DNA of 64,000 nucleotides from Chaetorhynchus papuensis (lineage: Eukaryota > Chordata > Aves > Passeriformes > Rhipiduridae): NCBI GenBank assembly GCA_013396525.1, contig VWYX01000348.1, positions 434,001-498,000 of the forward strand, in the 5' to 3' direction. This document shows, piece by piece, positions 48,001 to 61,794 of the stretch (position 1 is its first letter; every line of letters starts with the position of its first letter). Position numbers and translations under genes: made by a program. The notes beneath the pieces are model-generated. The model was not told the origin of the DNA and ran no database searches. It saw only the letters and a program-made list of their open reading frames with translations.

Positions 48001-49582
48001 AGGGTCTGATTCCCAAATATTCCCGAACATCCAGATCTGGCTCTTAGGAAAAATGGCTGGGTTAAAACAGTTTTTCATGAGGAGGAGGCTTCCCCTCCAC
48101 TGCAAGCAGACTGACTCAAACAGAGCTTGGAAGAATAATAAAGTTTGCTGATAGCAAACCATCCAACATCCCACTTTGCTGCTTCAGGTAGGAAACCACC
48201 TGAGAGACTTTCACCTTCTCCAGTGGACACATCCTGGCTGGGAAAGAGCTGCTGGAAGGGCTGAGGGCTGGACAGGAGGGGAGCACACCTGAGACCACCT
48301 GGGCAAATGGGCCAATGGCAAAGACCCTGCTGCTCCTCACACCCCTGCATGTGCACCCAGAAATCCTGCCTCCATTTGAAGAAATCCAAGAAAAAGCCAT
48401 CCCCAAGGTACATAGCTGGGGAACATCGGTGACCCCTGTGTGCCGTGGGATGCCTCTGCCCAGGACGAAAGTCACTTCTCAGCTGGCTGTAACCTCAAAG
48501 GAACCCTGGCTGTCACCGAAAGGAGCTCTGGCTGCTCCCTAAAGGAGCCCACTCCACATTTCCTGGAGCAGTTGGTAAGCACGGCTGGAAAAGCCGCTTC
48601 CTCACTCAAACAGATGAAACGTGAGACTCAAACAGATGAAACTTGAGGGCTCAAATTATGTAAATTTATTACGCTTGTCTTTGGCATTTCTATGCAGTCT
48701 CATTTGTAAGCACACTGTATTTTTTGTAATCTAGACTACAATTAGCTACAAAAAATGACATTTTTAATCTCATCTTTTCTGTCATGTCTTAACCTCCTTA
48801 ATACACATGTAATTCTTATCTTCCTCCTGCACTTTGATTAACTTGTCTGGCACTGCAGCAACTACAGAGAATCCCCAGCCTTTTCCCTGTCCTGCAAATA
48901 GCATCTGGAGCTCTGACACATCGGGGCTGCCATGTGAGTGCAGCAGCCCCTCAAGTCCACCCTGAGATGGGGGCCCTTTGCAAAGGGACAGATTTCGGTG
49001 CCATCACAAAGTGGTGCTGATCCTCTCTACCTCAGAGAAAAGACAAGCAAACGCTGATGAGCAGAAGCAGTGCTATTACACCAGGTCCCTGTTATTAGTC
49101 AATCTAGTAATCAAATAGCTCATGGAATTCTGCTTGAACATACTCAACAAACTAGAGTTCAAGTCTCTTCCGCACATCTATGATTTGAGGGATCACATAA
49201 TGATCTTGCAGGTTGAAGCTGATGGAAGTCAAACCACTTATTCTTCGCAGAAAAAGACTGTTAAGATCTGTAAGCTTAGAGGGTTTGGGCTCTTAAAAAA
49301 ACTTTGGGCTGGTGGGATGTGGCATAATGACTTCCAGTGATGCTGTCTTGAAATAAAATTCAATTTTAAAATAATTTGCATTTGGGGTACTCTTTTTCTT
49401 TTAATACCAATGTAGTCAACACTGGGAGAAACGATCCAGGCAAGCAATAGGTTATTTGAGACAAAAAGAAGCATTTTTATGGATTTCTGTATATGAGGCT
49501 CCACACAGGATGAAATTCAATAACTGCAGCTGCAGAGGGTGACAGTAAATGGTGTCTGCTGGCTGCAGAATCCATGCCCTGA
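39068..49582. other. Unique non-coding DNA
   Basis: More than 10 kb without a gene or a confidently recognised repeat. A short exact-type tandem duplication lies at 48604-48647. A block at 46620-46775 is a candidate conserved non-coding element. A purine-rich stretch occurs near 44825-44930. All frames are short and motif-free. Confidence 0.5.
48604..48647. repeat. 22-bp tandem duplication
   Basis: Two adjacent 22-bp units begin ACTCAAACAGATGAAAC and differ at one base (GTGAG against TTGAG at the end). It is a simple local duplication with no assigned function. Confidence 0.85.
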
Positions 49583-49664
49583 TATCACAGAATCCCTGAA
49601 AGGTTTGGGTTGGAGGGAACCATTAAAGGTCATCTAGTCCAACCCTCCTGCCACGGGCAGGGAT
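49583..49664 (-). mobile_element. Short CR1 LINE 3' end
   Basis: The + strand reads ATCACAGAATCCCTGAAAGG, then GGTTTGGGTTGGAGGGAAC, CATCTAGTCCAACCCTCCTG and CACGGGCAGGGA. This is the reverse of the classical avian CR1 3' terminus. Only about 80 bp are present, ending where CR1 copies often truncate. It has no coding capacity. Confidence 0.88.
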
Positions 49665-52600
49665 AAATGCACATGTACCCAAAAACACTTTCAGAGTGGA
49701 AATGAATTAGAACTGGGTGAATTAGTCTCTGTGAATAATTTAGCAGCTACATTTTACATTACTTGTTGAATAATTTATTCACAAATACATTTTCTCAATC
49801 ATTTGACCTCTGCTGCAAAGTAATGAATGTTATTTTGCAAATAATTTACTGTACAATATTTATATGAACACATTAATTCGGAATAAATTTCACTATTACC
49901 CCACTACTTCCAAATTCACTGTTTCAGTGATCTCAGCATAGATAGCAGCCATCTTTTGTAAGTAATTTCTATTGCCTGGTCTGGTTCATCCTAATTCAAA
50001 TGTCTCAGTACATATTCCAAAATATTTCAGCCTGTTCTGGACATGTTCCCTCTGGGTAAAACCTGGAGACCTCCTGGAATACACACAGTGATGTGCAGGC
50101 AGGTGCAGACACAGGTGGATGGACCAGGTGGGAGCAGCAAACCTGGGAATTATTCAGAGAGAGGTTTTGGGGGTGTTTTGAGAGGTATCTGTGAGTATTC
50201 AAAAGTCTCACTGAGATTTGAGAGGACTAAAAACATAATTCCAAGGCTCTTAAGAAAACCATAGCCTTTGCTGAAATATTTTTTATCTCCATAATACAAT
50301 GATATAAGCTACTCCTTATTTAAGCACCAGGGCAGCAGACTGGGCACAGCTGGAGTCACAGTCCAAAAAAAAGAAAGTACACAGGCTGCTTTATAGATAC
50401 CATGTACCTTGAGCCTTTAGGAGAAGCAGGTGGGAAACTGGCTGCAAGTACATGAAACTGGCCTGAAATATATGCAATCAACACAGCCTCAGGAACCTTT
50501 CTGTAAACGTTTGCTCTCTCTTCATAGACATGAGCAACATACCAACACACCTTCAAAGGGTTGTGCTGGATTCAACCCTGCCTTCAGGCCAGGCAGAGCA
50601 ATAGACAAGCTGCAAGGTACTGCTCTGCACCTGGAAATGTGATGAAGGAGCATTAAAACACCTGGACAGTACTTGAAAGGATGTTTTGTTCATCAGTTTA
50701 TGGCAAACTTATAGTATAAAGTATAAATTAAGTATAAAACTTAATTTCTTCTAACCATGCTCTCATGGCTTTCAGTCCCGTAGTTCTCCTAGCCAAGAGC
50801 TCCAGAGGACCATGAGACACCTTCTGGCTGGAGGGCTCCAGAAGAGTGTTTTGCTGCAATTTTCAGAACAAAGAAATGCAGCAGCAAAGCCAGGGACAAG
50901 TTCTGCAGGATTTCATCACCCTTTACTTGCCATTTTTAATGAAAAGCTGACATTTTAGAAAAAAATTACTGCTTAATTTGCTTAACAAAATTGACAGTTA
51001 AAAGCAAGAGTCCTCTGCTATTTTCAATCACACTGACAGCTGATTTTTTTTTCTAGAAGAGGAGAGCATATTTGACATAAATATTTAACTAAGGAAAAAA
51101 ATGAAGACTGGTAATTTTGAGCTTCTTCTATTTTTAACCAAACAAACTACTTGTTGGGCAGTCACTGGGGGACTTGGGATTTCCCATGTTCATAAATCAA
51201 TCAACCACCTGGGATAAAGAATATAAGGAAAGGGATTCACCATTTTCTGTGTCCCTTTTCAGCAGCATTACGTGTGGATACTATGGAGCTCATATGTATT
51301 TGAAGCAACCTACTTGATGGTCTGCTGTTCTCTGCAGGGGAAGGAAACACAGGAATATCTTCGTCCTCTGTAATTTAATGCTACCATTGCAGGTTGGAAC
51401 ATCTCAGATTGCACGTCAGGTAAAGAGTTTAAAGAAGAGAAACAGCACTGTGTACATTTAGGATGATTTCATCTCCTTCATCCAGAGAGTAAATGCTGAC
51501 CAAGACAAGACCTTTATCCTGCAGGGATCATATATATTCTCTGCCTTTCTTCTACCTTTTGCATGCTGTGTCCTGAACAGAGAAAACCAATCTTTTCTTC
51601 CCTGGATTTTGAGCTTCTCTTGCCCCAAGTCTGAATAGAAACAACAGCCAACACTGCCCAGGAACTGAAGAGCTTCCCCTGCCTTACTTCAATTTATTCT
51701 TTTGCTTGTTTGTTTTCCAAATGTAACTGCTTAAAATTATTTTTCACTTTCCTGTGGCAACCTTTTGGTGAATCTGGAGGAGGTTTGCTCATAAAATGTC
51801 TAGAGCCACGCAAGAGAAAGTGAGCTGTAAAAGCTGTGGACTGTCACTGCAGTTCAGGCTAAATGATTTCTCTTTTCTGTGAATCCCCTCCTATTCCAAC
51901 AATAGTTAATATAATTTATTCAAATATGTATGGAAAAGAAAATATTATCTATCCCACACATACTCATTGATGGACTTGGCTGCAAGAGATGATTACCAGG
52001 TTGCAGCCAGCTCTGAACACAGACACCAGGCTAAAAACTTGGGGGGTCACCTCCAGTACCATCCCTTATCCATATGACGGGCTGTGTAATTAGATGACAG
52101 ATCTTGATCTTTATACAGCAGGAGTCAGGTGTATTTTGAATCATTTTGTGTCCCATGCACTGTGTTTCTAGTCTTTGTTACTTTGGGTTTAATTCATCAT
52201 GTCTATAATTCCCTTCTAAACAATTTATCGTGTAACTGATTTGCAGCTGGAGGAAACTGAGGAGAGACTGGGAGATTTGCCACCTTCATTTTACACCTGT
52301 TTGGTTACACCTACAGCATGCTCCTTTTTCATGCTCATTCTCTTCATGCCTCTTTCAATTATAGGCAATCTTCTTCCAAATGTCATCTCTAAGTAGCTTC
52401 CCAAGGAGACACTAGCTGCTTTTTCTTCCTTGCATTTGTCTCTCCAAAAGATACCATTAATAGTGTCCCTTGGGATACTGTTGGATTTCCTTAGGATGGT
52501 CTTCCCCCACTATTTTCATCTATTTTCTGCATCTCTTACTCCCTGTATTGGGTATTGGGTTTCCATGGCATTCTCCAGAAAACATTTTTTCTGAATTATA

Positions 52601-53000
52601 ATAAAGCTGGCTAAGTTAGAAAATTTGCACCAGTGCAAAGACCACAAAAGAAGTGGTACTTTAAAGATATATAGATCTCGAGACACTTCAGTAAAAGGAG
52701 ACACAATTCACTGACAATTAATTTCTTACAGTTGTTTAGTTTCATTTGCTCCCAGTCATGGCTACAAATGATGGTGATCTTAGTTCTGTATCTGCAAACA
52801 GCTAATGAGTAGGAAGTCCTTAACTGAGGTTCTTGGCTGCATCACAAAATAGTCTTTTTTATAAACCAGAAGTTATAGCAAACGGTTGAGCAATGTTTTG
52901 GCTGGGTTTGCTTGACCTGATAGTTGTCACTCTCACATGACCATGGACAGTGTAACATCATGTAACATCTCGTTCCCTCAGTTACCTGAAAATATTTTGA
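49665..53000. other. Unique non-coding DNA
   Basis: No gene or repeat is recognised. Small AT-rich stretches, such as three AGTATAAA-like words near 50711-50741, are present but not informative. Confidence 0.55.
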
Positions 53001-53213
53001 TCTGCTGTGAGAAGCCAATTTAGCTTTGATTTGTCTCAACGCTGATTGTGGAGGAGGGGTTGCACATGTGCCACTTGCAGGACTCAAGCAGAAGAAGATG
53101 GGAGAAGGCCCTGTTTCTGGGGAGACTTTGCTTGGCAACCATTTCATACTTCACATGGGACAGGCAGTCAGCAGGGGAACACCAAAGACACTGTACCCTC
53201 TGGAGAGGCTTCT

Positions 53214-53323
53214 CCAATCAGATGGCAAAAGGTCTCCACCAATGGACTGCCATGGAAGGTTGGACTGGGCCAATGGTCCCCCACCAGCAGGCACACTTTG
53301 GGAGGAGCCATGGGGTTTAAAAG
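53214..53323 (+). promoter_or_regulatory. LTR promoter: CCAAT boxes and TATA-like element
   Basis: CCAAT boxes at 53214-53218, 53239-53243 and 53270-53274 precede TTTAAAAG at 53316-53323 with about 40 bp between the last CCAAT and the TATA-like box. This is a typical class II polymerase promoter layout within U3. Transcription would begin near 53350. Activity is not shown by sequence alone. Confidence 0.6.
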
Positions 53324-53933
53324 TAACTGCACCCCCAAGATCTGGGGGCTTTTTGGGACTTGCTTTTTGGCTTTGGACATTGGTGAGTGGGGCTTTTTGG
53401 AGTCTTGTCTTTTTGGGGCTCCTTTGCCCTGGCCCTTAGCCCGTCTTTTGTCCTTTTTGCCCTGGCTCCAGCGTGGCCTTTTGGCTCTCCTGCCCTCGCT
53501 GGCTCTTGCTCGCTCTCGCACCTGCCCTGCCTCCCTGTGTCCCTGACCGCTGCCCTGCCACTTCACCCCTGCGTCCCTGCCCGAGCCACCTGTGTCCAAC
53601 CCTGCCCGCCTCCGATCCAGCCCGCTGCTGCAGTGCCCGCCGCAACCCTCTCCAGGGTTCTGGACCTCCTGCCTAAGCCACCTGCATCCAACCATGCCCT
53701 CCTCTGATCCAGCCCGCCGCCACAATCCCCACCGCGACCCTGTCCAAGGTCGGATCTCCTACCTGAGCGCCCACTCACTCACCGCGTGTCCGGCCACCCG
53801 TCATCATGGAAGCCGTGCCTGTGGAGCCGCGCCTCTCCAAGAGCTGCACAGGATCCCCAGCAGGCATCATGGAGCACACCACCCCATCACGTGAGCACTG
53901 ATGGCATTCCCCATCCTGCTGGTGGTAATGCTC

Positions 53934-54005
53934 GCTTTTCCTCTCTCTCTCCTCCCTCTCCCTCTCTCTCTCTTTCTCCTCCCATTCCTTTTCCATTTTC
54001 CTTCC
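53934..54005. repeat. CT-rich microsatellite
   Basis: CTCTCTCT, CCTCCCTCTCCCT and CTCTCTCTCTTTCTCC make a pyrimidine-rich tract in the R region of the LTR, about 75 bp before the poly(A) signal. The LTR-like block at 37878 also has a pyrimidine tract (reverse strand) just before its poly(A) signal. Confidence 0.9.
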
Positions 54006-54079
54006 TCCTTCTCTTGTCTTTTCTAGCCCTCTTTAGTAGGGCCAACTTCTTTTTGTTGTGGTGGTGATTTTTCATTACT

Positions 54080-54085
54080 AATAAA
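54080..54085 (+). promoter_or_regulatory. LTR polyadenylation signal AATAAA
   Basis: A canonical AATAAA followed by CGG lies about 95 bp before the LTR end, consistent with the R/U5 junction and + orientation. Confidence 0.7.
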
Positions 54086-54185
54086 CGGTTCTCAGACACA
54101 AGGTTGCCTCAGTTGACTTAATTTTGTTCTAAACTATCTTCATAAGAACTCATCACAGTTCCCCACAGTGGAATGTGACATCTGC

Positions 54186-57100
54186 TTTTTCACCAAATTC
54201 TGGGCTAGGAGCATCATTTAGTATACAGCCAGAATAACTCAGCCCTCATTTTTACTGTCTAGGTCTTTTTCACCTCTGGTTTTTGAAGACCCTGAGGACA
54301 AATCTCTTGAGCAGCTTCCTGGAAAGGTCAGGATGCCCTTGGTCCCAGCTGGATTGATGCAGGAGGCTTCAAAGCACTCAGCACCTATTTTTACTTCCCA
54401 TATTTGTCTACGTCTTTCCTTGTTCTCCCATAACTCTGTCACCTGGGATGGTTTTGACATGCTCAATCTGATTTAGTTTCCTTGTATTTCCCCAGGGACT
54501 TGAATTGCTCTTCATGCCCCATTTAGTTTTCCTTTAGAGAGAACAACATTTGGTGTAAACGTAGTGTCCCCAGCCTCAGGAACAAGAAGAGGAATATGGA
54601 GCAATTTCAAGGCTGCTCGACTTCTTTGGCCCTTACTTTGCTCTCTTCCATCCATGCAGGATCCCCCACTAGACGGACAGAGTTTTGATGGAGCACCTAT
54701 TTGATTTCTTTCATTTCATCCATTGTTTGCATTGTTTGCTTGAAAACATGGCCCAGACACAGCTTTTGTCCCCTCATGCTCAGCAATGAGATGTCACACA
54801 TTCTCAACCACACAATCTCACCCTACAAAAAGGAAAAGTAAAAAAAGATGAAAAAAGAAATGAAAAAAAATCTTTAGGCAAGTAAAGAGCATCAAGTCCT
54901 ATAAAAAAAAAGCTGGCTGTGTTTCTTAATCACCACCTGCTGCCTGGAAGAGCAGTATTTCCTTTTGTACTCTTAGGAATTACTTGTTTTATTTCCCTTT
55001 TTTCTAGCCAGCAAATGCTCAGCTGACAGGATAGCAGCATTTCCTCATTACCTTCAGGGAGACAGACAGGCACTACTCAAAGCAGTGAGAGCAAATCCTC
55101 TGCCCTTGTCCAAAAGCACTGAGACGAGAAATGCAGGCCCTCAAATTCCCTCTGGGTTTTCAGATTCATGCAGCTCACCTTGTTCTGCAGTCTGGCCTTT
55201 TCCTCTCCATTCTGCCTGATCTGCTGTGCATTTGCTCCAACAATACAACCACCACCTGAAGCCCCACACAATACGTGGCATTAAAGAGGCTTATCTACAA
55301 ATGCTCACACTTTCCCAGATGGAATTTCCTGATCCAAGACAGAAAATCAGGTGGAGCCTTATAATAAATATCAAGCTAGTAACTCTGGAGTGTTCGCAGT
55401 CAAGGCCATTCCCTCACTGCTCTTCTGGGCTGCTCTGCCAAACCCAGTAAACTGCCAGAGTGAAGGAGCTGGATGTGTGCATTCTGAAGAAGTACATGCT
55501 TCTCTCCCAGGCAGGCTTTAGAAATGTAAACCCATGTAGGAGGATCTATGTTTCAGGCTGGCTTCTCTAAAGCGAACAACTTCTAATTAATTTTTTTAAA
55601 TACTGCTGCAGGCTCCTCTTAAATTAAGGCAAAGTGTCTTCTACTTTCCTTTACAGAAAGGCATTGTAAATTACACTTAATCTGATTAGGTAGGGAAGAA
55701 TAAGCCAGCTGTGCTTCTAAGAGCTTTAAATATGTCCTTTTAAGCAGTATTTGAAAGAACACTGTTTATATCAACTCATTTTAATATGAGGTAAAGCACA
55801 TATAAACAGTCAGTTTAAAATACTACACAATTATAATATTATTGCAGACCCCTTGTTAGGAGAACACCTTACAGAGGGAAAAAATATTTGAGCAAAAACT
55901 GCTGTCACCAAATTATAATTTACTGACTCTGAAAGTGTTAAAAGACTAGACCAGTAGAGATTTAAGATTATCCACCAAGGAAATGAGCCTTGAAATCTGT
56001 ATCACAATGTATTTGTTTACAATTTCATTTCTGAGAGAAATTATATTTTTAAAAAATAATATAAACCTTTTCAAATACGGAAAGATATACTGGGGAATCA
56101 GGATGGGATTATGTCTCCTGACCATTTCCTCCATCCAGAGGACTTTATTTTGCAAAGCGGATGAATCACGTTGCCCACACGAGCAATGAAAAGTCAATTC
56201 ATCATTTTAAATCAATGCTCTCAGCTGACTCAGCTGAGCCTTGGAAAAGGCCCCTGGTGCTGGATGTGATGGTGAAGACTGCCCTGGATACAGTGTTTGG
56301 GCAGAGCAAGGACCAGAACCTCAGCCTCACTCTTTCACTGTTTTACTCTATCACACCTTTGTTTGCTAATGGAAGAAAGTGTGAACATAAAGACTGGCAT
56401 TAATGAGAGAGATGAAATTGTAAACCAGCCTTGTAGTTTGTTCCATGTACACAAAACCAAACCCAACATTTAACACATGACTGGTATGATCTCCTCAAAG
56501 AGGTCAGGACCAGAAGCACGAGGAGATGTTAAAAAGAAGGTTCAAACTGACAAACAGCTACAAGTAAACAAAAGTGTTTAGCAGAATCCCACTCTGTGAC
56601 CAAGGTGTTTGTGTCACAGCAGGGCTGAAACTAAAAAGGGAAAGATTTTAATTTGTGTTAGGTAATATGCTTAAATGAACAATAAAGAACTGGAATAATT
56701 TGTTACAGGATTAACAAACATCCAAGAGAATATGAAGCACTTGCAAGTATGCCATGCTGAGGAGAATTCCTCATTTTTAGAAAATGACTGGACAGTGGCA
56801 TTCAGGAGTATTTTGCCTGCTCTATTATTTTTTTCTTGGAGGCCTCTTGTCACCTGATACTGAGAAAACCAAGACAAGGTAATACTTTTTTGCTGCTTTC
56901 ATATTGTTCCTTCCCCACTAACTTTTGAGCCTCAAGACCTAGGGCACTTTTTTGGGGTATTGGGTGTCAGCTGGGGAACTCTGAAGACAATTGTTGCTGC
57001 CAAGTGCCAAGGAAATCTAGACCCTTTTCTACACTCAGTCCCACCCAAGCTCTTAAGAGAGAACTTAGCCCATGACTCTAAATGGCAGGCACAGTACAGT

Positions 57101-60100
57101 TGAAAAGTCAATATTGTGGAGATCTGACCACGTCAGAAAGGAGGGTACCTGTCATTCACAAGATGTCCATATTGCTATACACTTTACCCAGTGCAAAATT
57201 ACTCATCAAACTTTATCATCTGTAATCCAAAAACAGGTAGGAAATGAAGATAACAAGAAGTGATAACAAAAGTCTCCCTTCCTGGAAAAATATGGCACTT
57301 CTTTCACACTAACCAGCATTGGTGCACAAAAATCTACCTGACCCTGCTCATTTGGTCAGATCTTCTGATCAAAGACCCACAAACCAACTCCTACCTCTTA
57401 GGGAAGGATATTGATTAACTTGTTACAGAAGCATCCCACCTTCTAAACCCATGAAAATTTAGAATGGTTTAATCCTCCTCACTAATGATTACCAGAGTTT
57501 TAATCATTTCCATTTTGAAATTCAAAATAGACATAACACTTGGGCACCCATAATTATTTTTACGGAAGTGAAGATTTCCATTAAGTTAGGGCACTTTACA
57601 TAGATGAGGCAGAAAAATTACAGGATTCAGGGACCAAAACCTGAAAATGCACAGGCTCTAATGCAAAATAGGATCACATTTCCGGAACACAGGAAGGTGA
57701 TAGATTCACCTCTTCTGTAAGTGAAGATTGGATGACTTTCTCAATGGTTTACTGTAGCTCAGACATGAGACAGTAGAAAAATAGTAGTTATTAAATGACA
57801 TTTTCCACTTTGTGTTATACATGATGTCCAGACAATGCCAGTGACTCCTCCTGCCTTTACTGTTAACAAAATTTGCAGTTGTTATCAGTCCACATTTAGA
57901 TGCTTTATCATAGAATAAAAGAGGAAATGATATTGTTAAACTCCAGAGCTCAGCTGAAAACACCAGTACATGGCATGCAGCTAGTATTAAAATTAATTTG
58001 TAAAATTGGTATGTATATATCATACTATCTATCATTCATGATTCAAAAAGCAGCCAGGAGGACGGGAACCAAAATAATAAAAGGTATAAGCTGTAATTGT
58101 ATCACTAGGCATCCTTTATGACTCTAATAAAGTACTGGCGCTTAGTTAATGCTGAGAGGAGGAAAAGTTGATAGTACCCTGGTTGATATTGCAGTAGGAA
58201 GGAAGCAGGGAATCCTCATCTGCAGATAAAAGAGACATGAGCACTAATGAAGACATGCTTAAAAAAAAAAGAACCTCCTCCCAGTCTAGTAGCCTGAAGG
58301 CATCTTAAGTGAAATATCTGAGAATGAAAACCAATCTGTTTAATTAACGCTAAGCACTAATCGTTAACACCAATTACATAACAAAAACTATCTCAAGACA
58401 GGGATTCATGCACTAGGAAACCAGATACAGTAGACAAAACAATAATATTAAAGAGCTGAACATACTTGGTTCTCTAACAAGTTCTAGTTCATATACACTT
58501 GTGTAAATACAGGATTGTATCCCTCAACTGTGGCACGGATGAGCCATCGGGGCTGGTGAGCTCTGTGATGTGGGATTTCCAACATGACCTGTGATGTTCA
58601 CTGCCATGGTTTACCTCTATTCCCGTGGTGAAGCTAGGAGCTGCTATTTCCCAAGCTTTTCTCATAACTGGTTTGGCTTAACTGGTCCCGAGTCAGCACT
58701 TTGTGAGTCGAACGAGACAGAGCATAAACAGCAGCTGTTCACAGTCTCTTCTCAAGCAGCAGTGAGGTAGTATCAAATGAAGACAGGAAGTAACAAGTTC
58801 AGAGTACATGAAGGAAGTTACCTACTTCAAATACTGCAGAAGATTGCAGATGCTATAAAATACAGCGATTCCAAAAGTGAGGAAATATCAGCATCATGGA
58901 TGCAAAAGGAAATAAAACTCTTCTGAGTTGGAAATAGGAACTGCGAATGTCAGAAAACAGCATAAAGTCTGAGGAAATAGGGAATGATTTGCTTGTTCAT
59001 CCAGTCTTTCCCATTCCTGTTGCCTGAGGCTGGCTGTGGCTGCACACGAGACAGAGTCCTTTCAAAACCATCCTTTTACTTGGAGATTCTGAGATTGGAC
59101 CTGTCTTTTTTTCTTTTTCCTCTATTAGGAACCTATAGTGACCTCTACAGTGAATACTAATGGGGCTTACTAAAGGGTTTTCAAACAGCTGACTAACATG
59201 GTTATTTGGTGGACATATATAACTCCATGTCAAATGGCAAACTCTGGGGCTGGTTGCCTTGTCTGTGGCATGCTTCCATTTTAATTACACCTTGAGCCCT
59301 TTGCCTTCTGCTGCTGCAAAGCTGAGAGATCCTCTTAAAATGGAAAAGGCAACCCCTGCCTCAACAGCTGCAGCCAGCTCTGCTCTCCTCATAGGCTGTA
59401 ACTACTGCCTGCCCACACATAAAGTGAGCACAGCTCATCCCTCCACCAGACAGGTTATGCACCCTGATTGCTAGGTCCTGCCACCTGTGCTTGCAGAGCT
59501 GCTCTCAGATGAGCATATCTGCATATGCCAATGGAGCATACAGCAATCTTCACTTCCAAATACCTTCAGGGATCCCTTCCTGTGCCCTTTGCTCCCAGCA
59601 CCCTTATTCCCAGGTGGTAATATTCCTCCTTTAAGTCTAACAGAAAAGGCTGAGCTGCCCAAAAGCAAATAACCCAAGAGGATCATTTTCTTGTCAGACT
59701 CGGATCTTTGCACTGTGCAAAGCTCACACCTCCCGCTGACTGCTGGACCCCAGGCATGAAACCTCAGCAGTGCCTCCAAGAGATATAATAGTTGATGTTA
59801 TCAAGAAACTGCTGAGCTGCTGTGTCTGATACACTGCACATAAAGCAGTCACTTCCACCCAGCCTAACACACCACCCTGGATCACCTGCTCACTCCCTTC
59901 ACAGCTCTTAAAGATGCTCACTCAGTTTAGGTCATTTGGCCACAATTGGTTGTCTCGGGGCACTGTGCAAGGCATAAGCCCTTTCTCTCCCTCCCACTCT
60001 GGTTATATTTCCTCTACCTTCCCCCTAAAAGAAACAGAGTAGAATTTTGCTCAGTCCATCTACTCCCTTCTGTTCCTGCTCCCCATTAGCAGCACAAAAG

Positions 60101-61789
60101 CTTTCCTTTGTCAGATTTGTTGGTCTGTGACTGACAAGCAATTGCAATAAGTAATTTCATTTCAGTGGAAGACAATAAAACATGATACCATAACTACCCA
60201 CAGAGCCCCCAAAGTATTCCTGTTCACTTTAATAACTTGGTGAGATGTTGTTAATCTTGACAGAGTCTGCCCAGCAGGTGCTGGGGAGCTGAATCTTCAT
60301 ATTCTTTCACTGCTTGATGATCCTTCCACAGGGAAAGCTTCAAGCTGTTAAAATGCAATGGTCCTGCTCTATTTTTTAATTACATTTAGTTTATTAGAGA
60401 CACAATCAGATGCATAACTAATCCTGGAGCCTGCCCTACCTTATCAAGAGGGAAAGGGACATCTGACTCATTTAGGCACTCGCAATCTCAGATATGTGGA
60501 GCGGTTTCCCTCTGGGAGACAGACATTGAAGGGAAATACACAGCAGAGGGGGAATTCTGTTGTTTTCAAAAGCACATGATTTTTACCAATATTTCTCCGC
60601 CCTGCCCAGCGACCTCTTCAACACAAGTTGCCTTTTTTATCAAATTTTCCTCCTAAAGCCAAGATGTGCCAAGGAAATTTGGGTGGCCATTTGCCATTTA
60701 AAATTCAGTCTGCCTGTCCCCTCTGGACCAGACAGCAAATGAGCTGTGTAGGGGTGAGGGGATAGATGCACTTGGTGCCAAAGAATTATAGGTCTCCCCT
60801 TTACCAGCACTGCAGAAACATTAGCTTCCCTTGAAATGACACGCCTGGATGCACAAGAGTAGGAGTAAGGGGAAAGCAGAATTTGCACCAGAAGCACATC
60901 AGTGTCCCAACAGTAAAATGGTGATGCTTTGAAAGCATCTTTGAAAGCCTGGGTGTTTCTCAGCACATGCATTACCTCAGTGCACATTCGACCCATGCTC
61001 CTGCTCCTGAGCAAGCAGAATCCCATCCTGCTACAAGAGCAAAGACAAAACCAACCCCTCAGCATCTTGCCAGCACTCCAGAGGGGATCATTAAACACAC
61101 AGGATGAGCTGAGTCCAGAGAGGAGCTCAAAGCTGAAGCATGGCAATCTGAACTGTGCCCATCACAGAGAGTAGCCTGACCCCTGATCTGTGCAGAGAGG
61201 GAAACAAGGAAAGATGGAGCAGGGTCCAATCAGAAAGGTTTCCACTGCATCAATGGCACTTTTTGTGACAACCCTATATTCAAAATTTCTGTAGCCATAA
61301 GCACACAATAGTGGAGGTGAGAAGGCAGAGATCTTTCTTGGAGAGGGCAGTTCAGGGGCTGAAATGTGAGGACACTCCTTTTAAATTAAAGGGAGAAAGC
61401 CAGAAGAGCTGCTCCCAGCCAAGGGAAATGAGCTAAAATACTGCTGCTAAAACTTCTATGTCCACTTGGGAAGCCAGAGTCTAGCTACAAGATAAACTGG
61501 AGGGCTGGCATATTCCTCATTAAAATCCAGAAGCTGCTCTTTGATAGCATCTTATTTGTGTTAAATCCACAACTGTAATTAAATTGTTTTCTAAGACCTT
61601 GAGAAGTAACTGAAATGCTTAGAAATTATCTTAGGAAATTACAACAATAACTGTGATATTGCTGTCTCCCTCTTGCAAATGTAACATGCAGATCTCTATC
61701 CCCCAGCAGGTGGGTTCCTGTGATATGAGCTCTTCAGAAAGACGGGTCTACATGGCTCAGATCTCACTCTATTCCAAACTGAGAGGTGG
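54186..61789. other. Unique non-coding DNA
   Basis: No gene is visible in 7.6 kb. AT-rich stretches (55560-56100, 57480-58100, 58320-58400) and the block 60120-60540 look like slowly evolving non-coding DNA, which only an alignment could show. A 168-codon - strand frame (60640-61146) has no recognisable domain. Confidence 0.5.
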
Positions 61790-61794
61790 GAAAG

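Larger units (their letters stand above)
53006..54180 (+). mobile_element. Solo LTR of an endogenous retrovirus, promoter and poly(A) signal intact
   Basis: The 1175-bp segment begins TGTGAGAAGCC and ends GGAATGTGACA, with a perfect 5-bp target duplication TCTGC at 53001-53005 and 54181-54185. It has four CCAAT boxes (53015, 53214, 53239, 53270), a TATA-like TTTAAAAG at 53316-53323, a long C-rich middle (about 53400-53780), a CT microsatellite, and AATAAA at 54080-54085 followed by about 95 bp. This gives the order U3, R, U5 on +. No gag, pol or env is seen. Overlapping frames of up to 185 codons on both strands arise from the C-rich composition, where stops are rare, and should not be called proteins. 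Confidence 0.9.

Noticed and set aside
53046..53725. Overlapping 137-185-codon frames on both strands
   Set aside because: They lie inside the 53006-54180 LTR, overlap each other, and result from a C-rich segment with few stops. No domain is recognisable.
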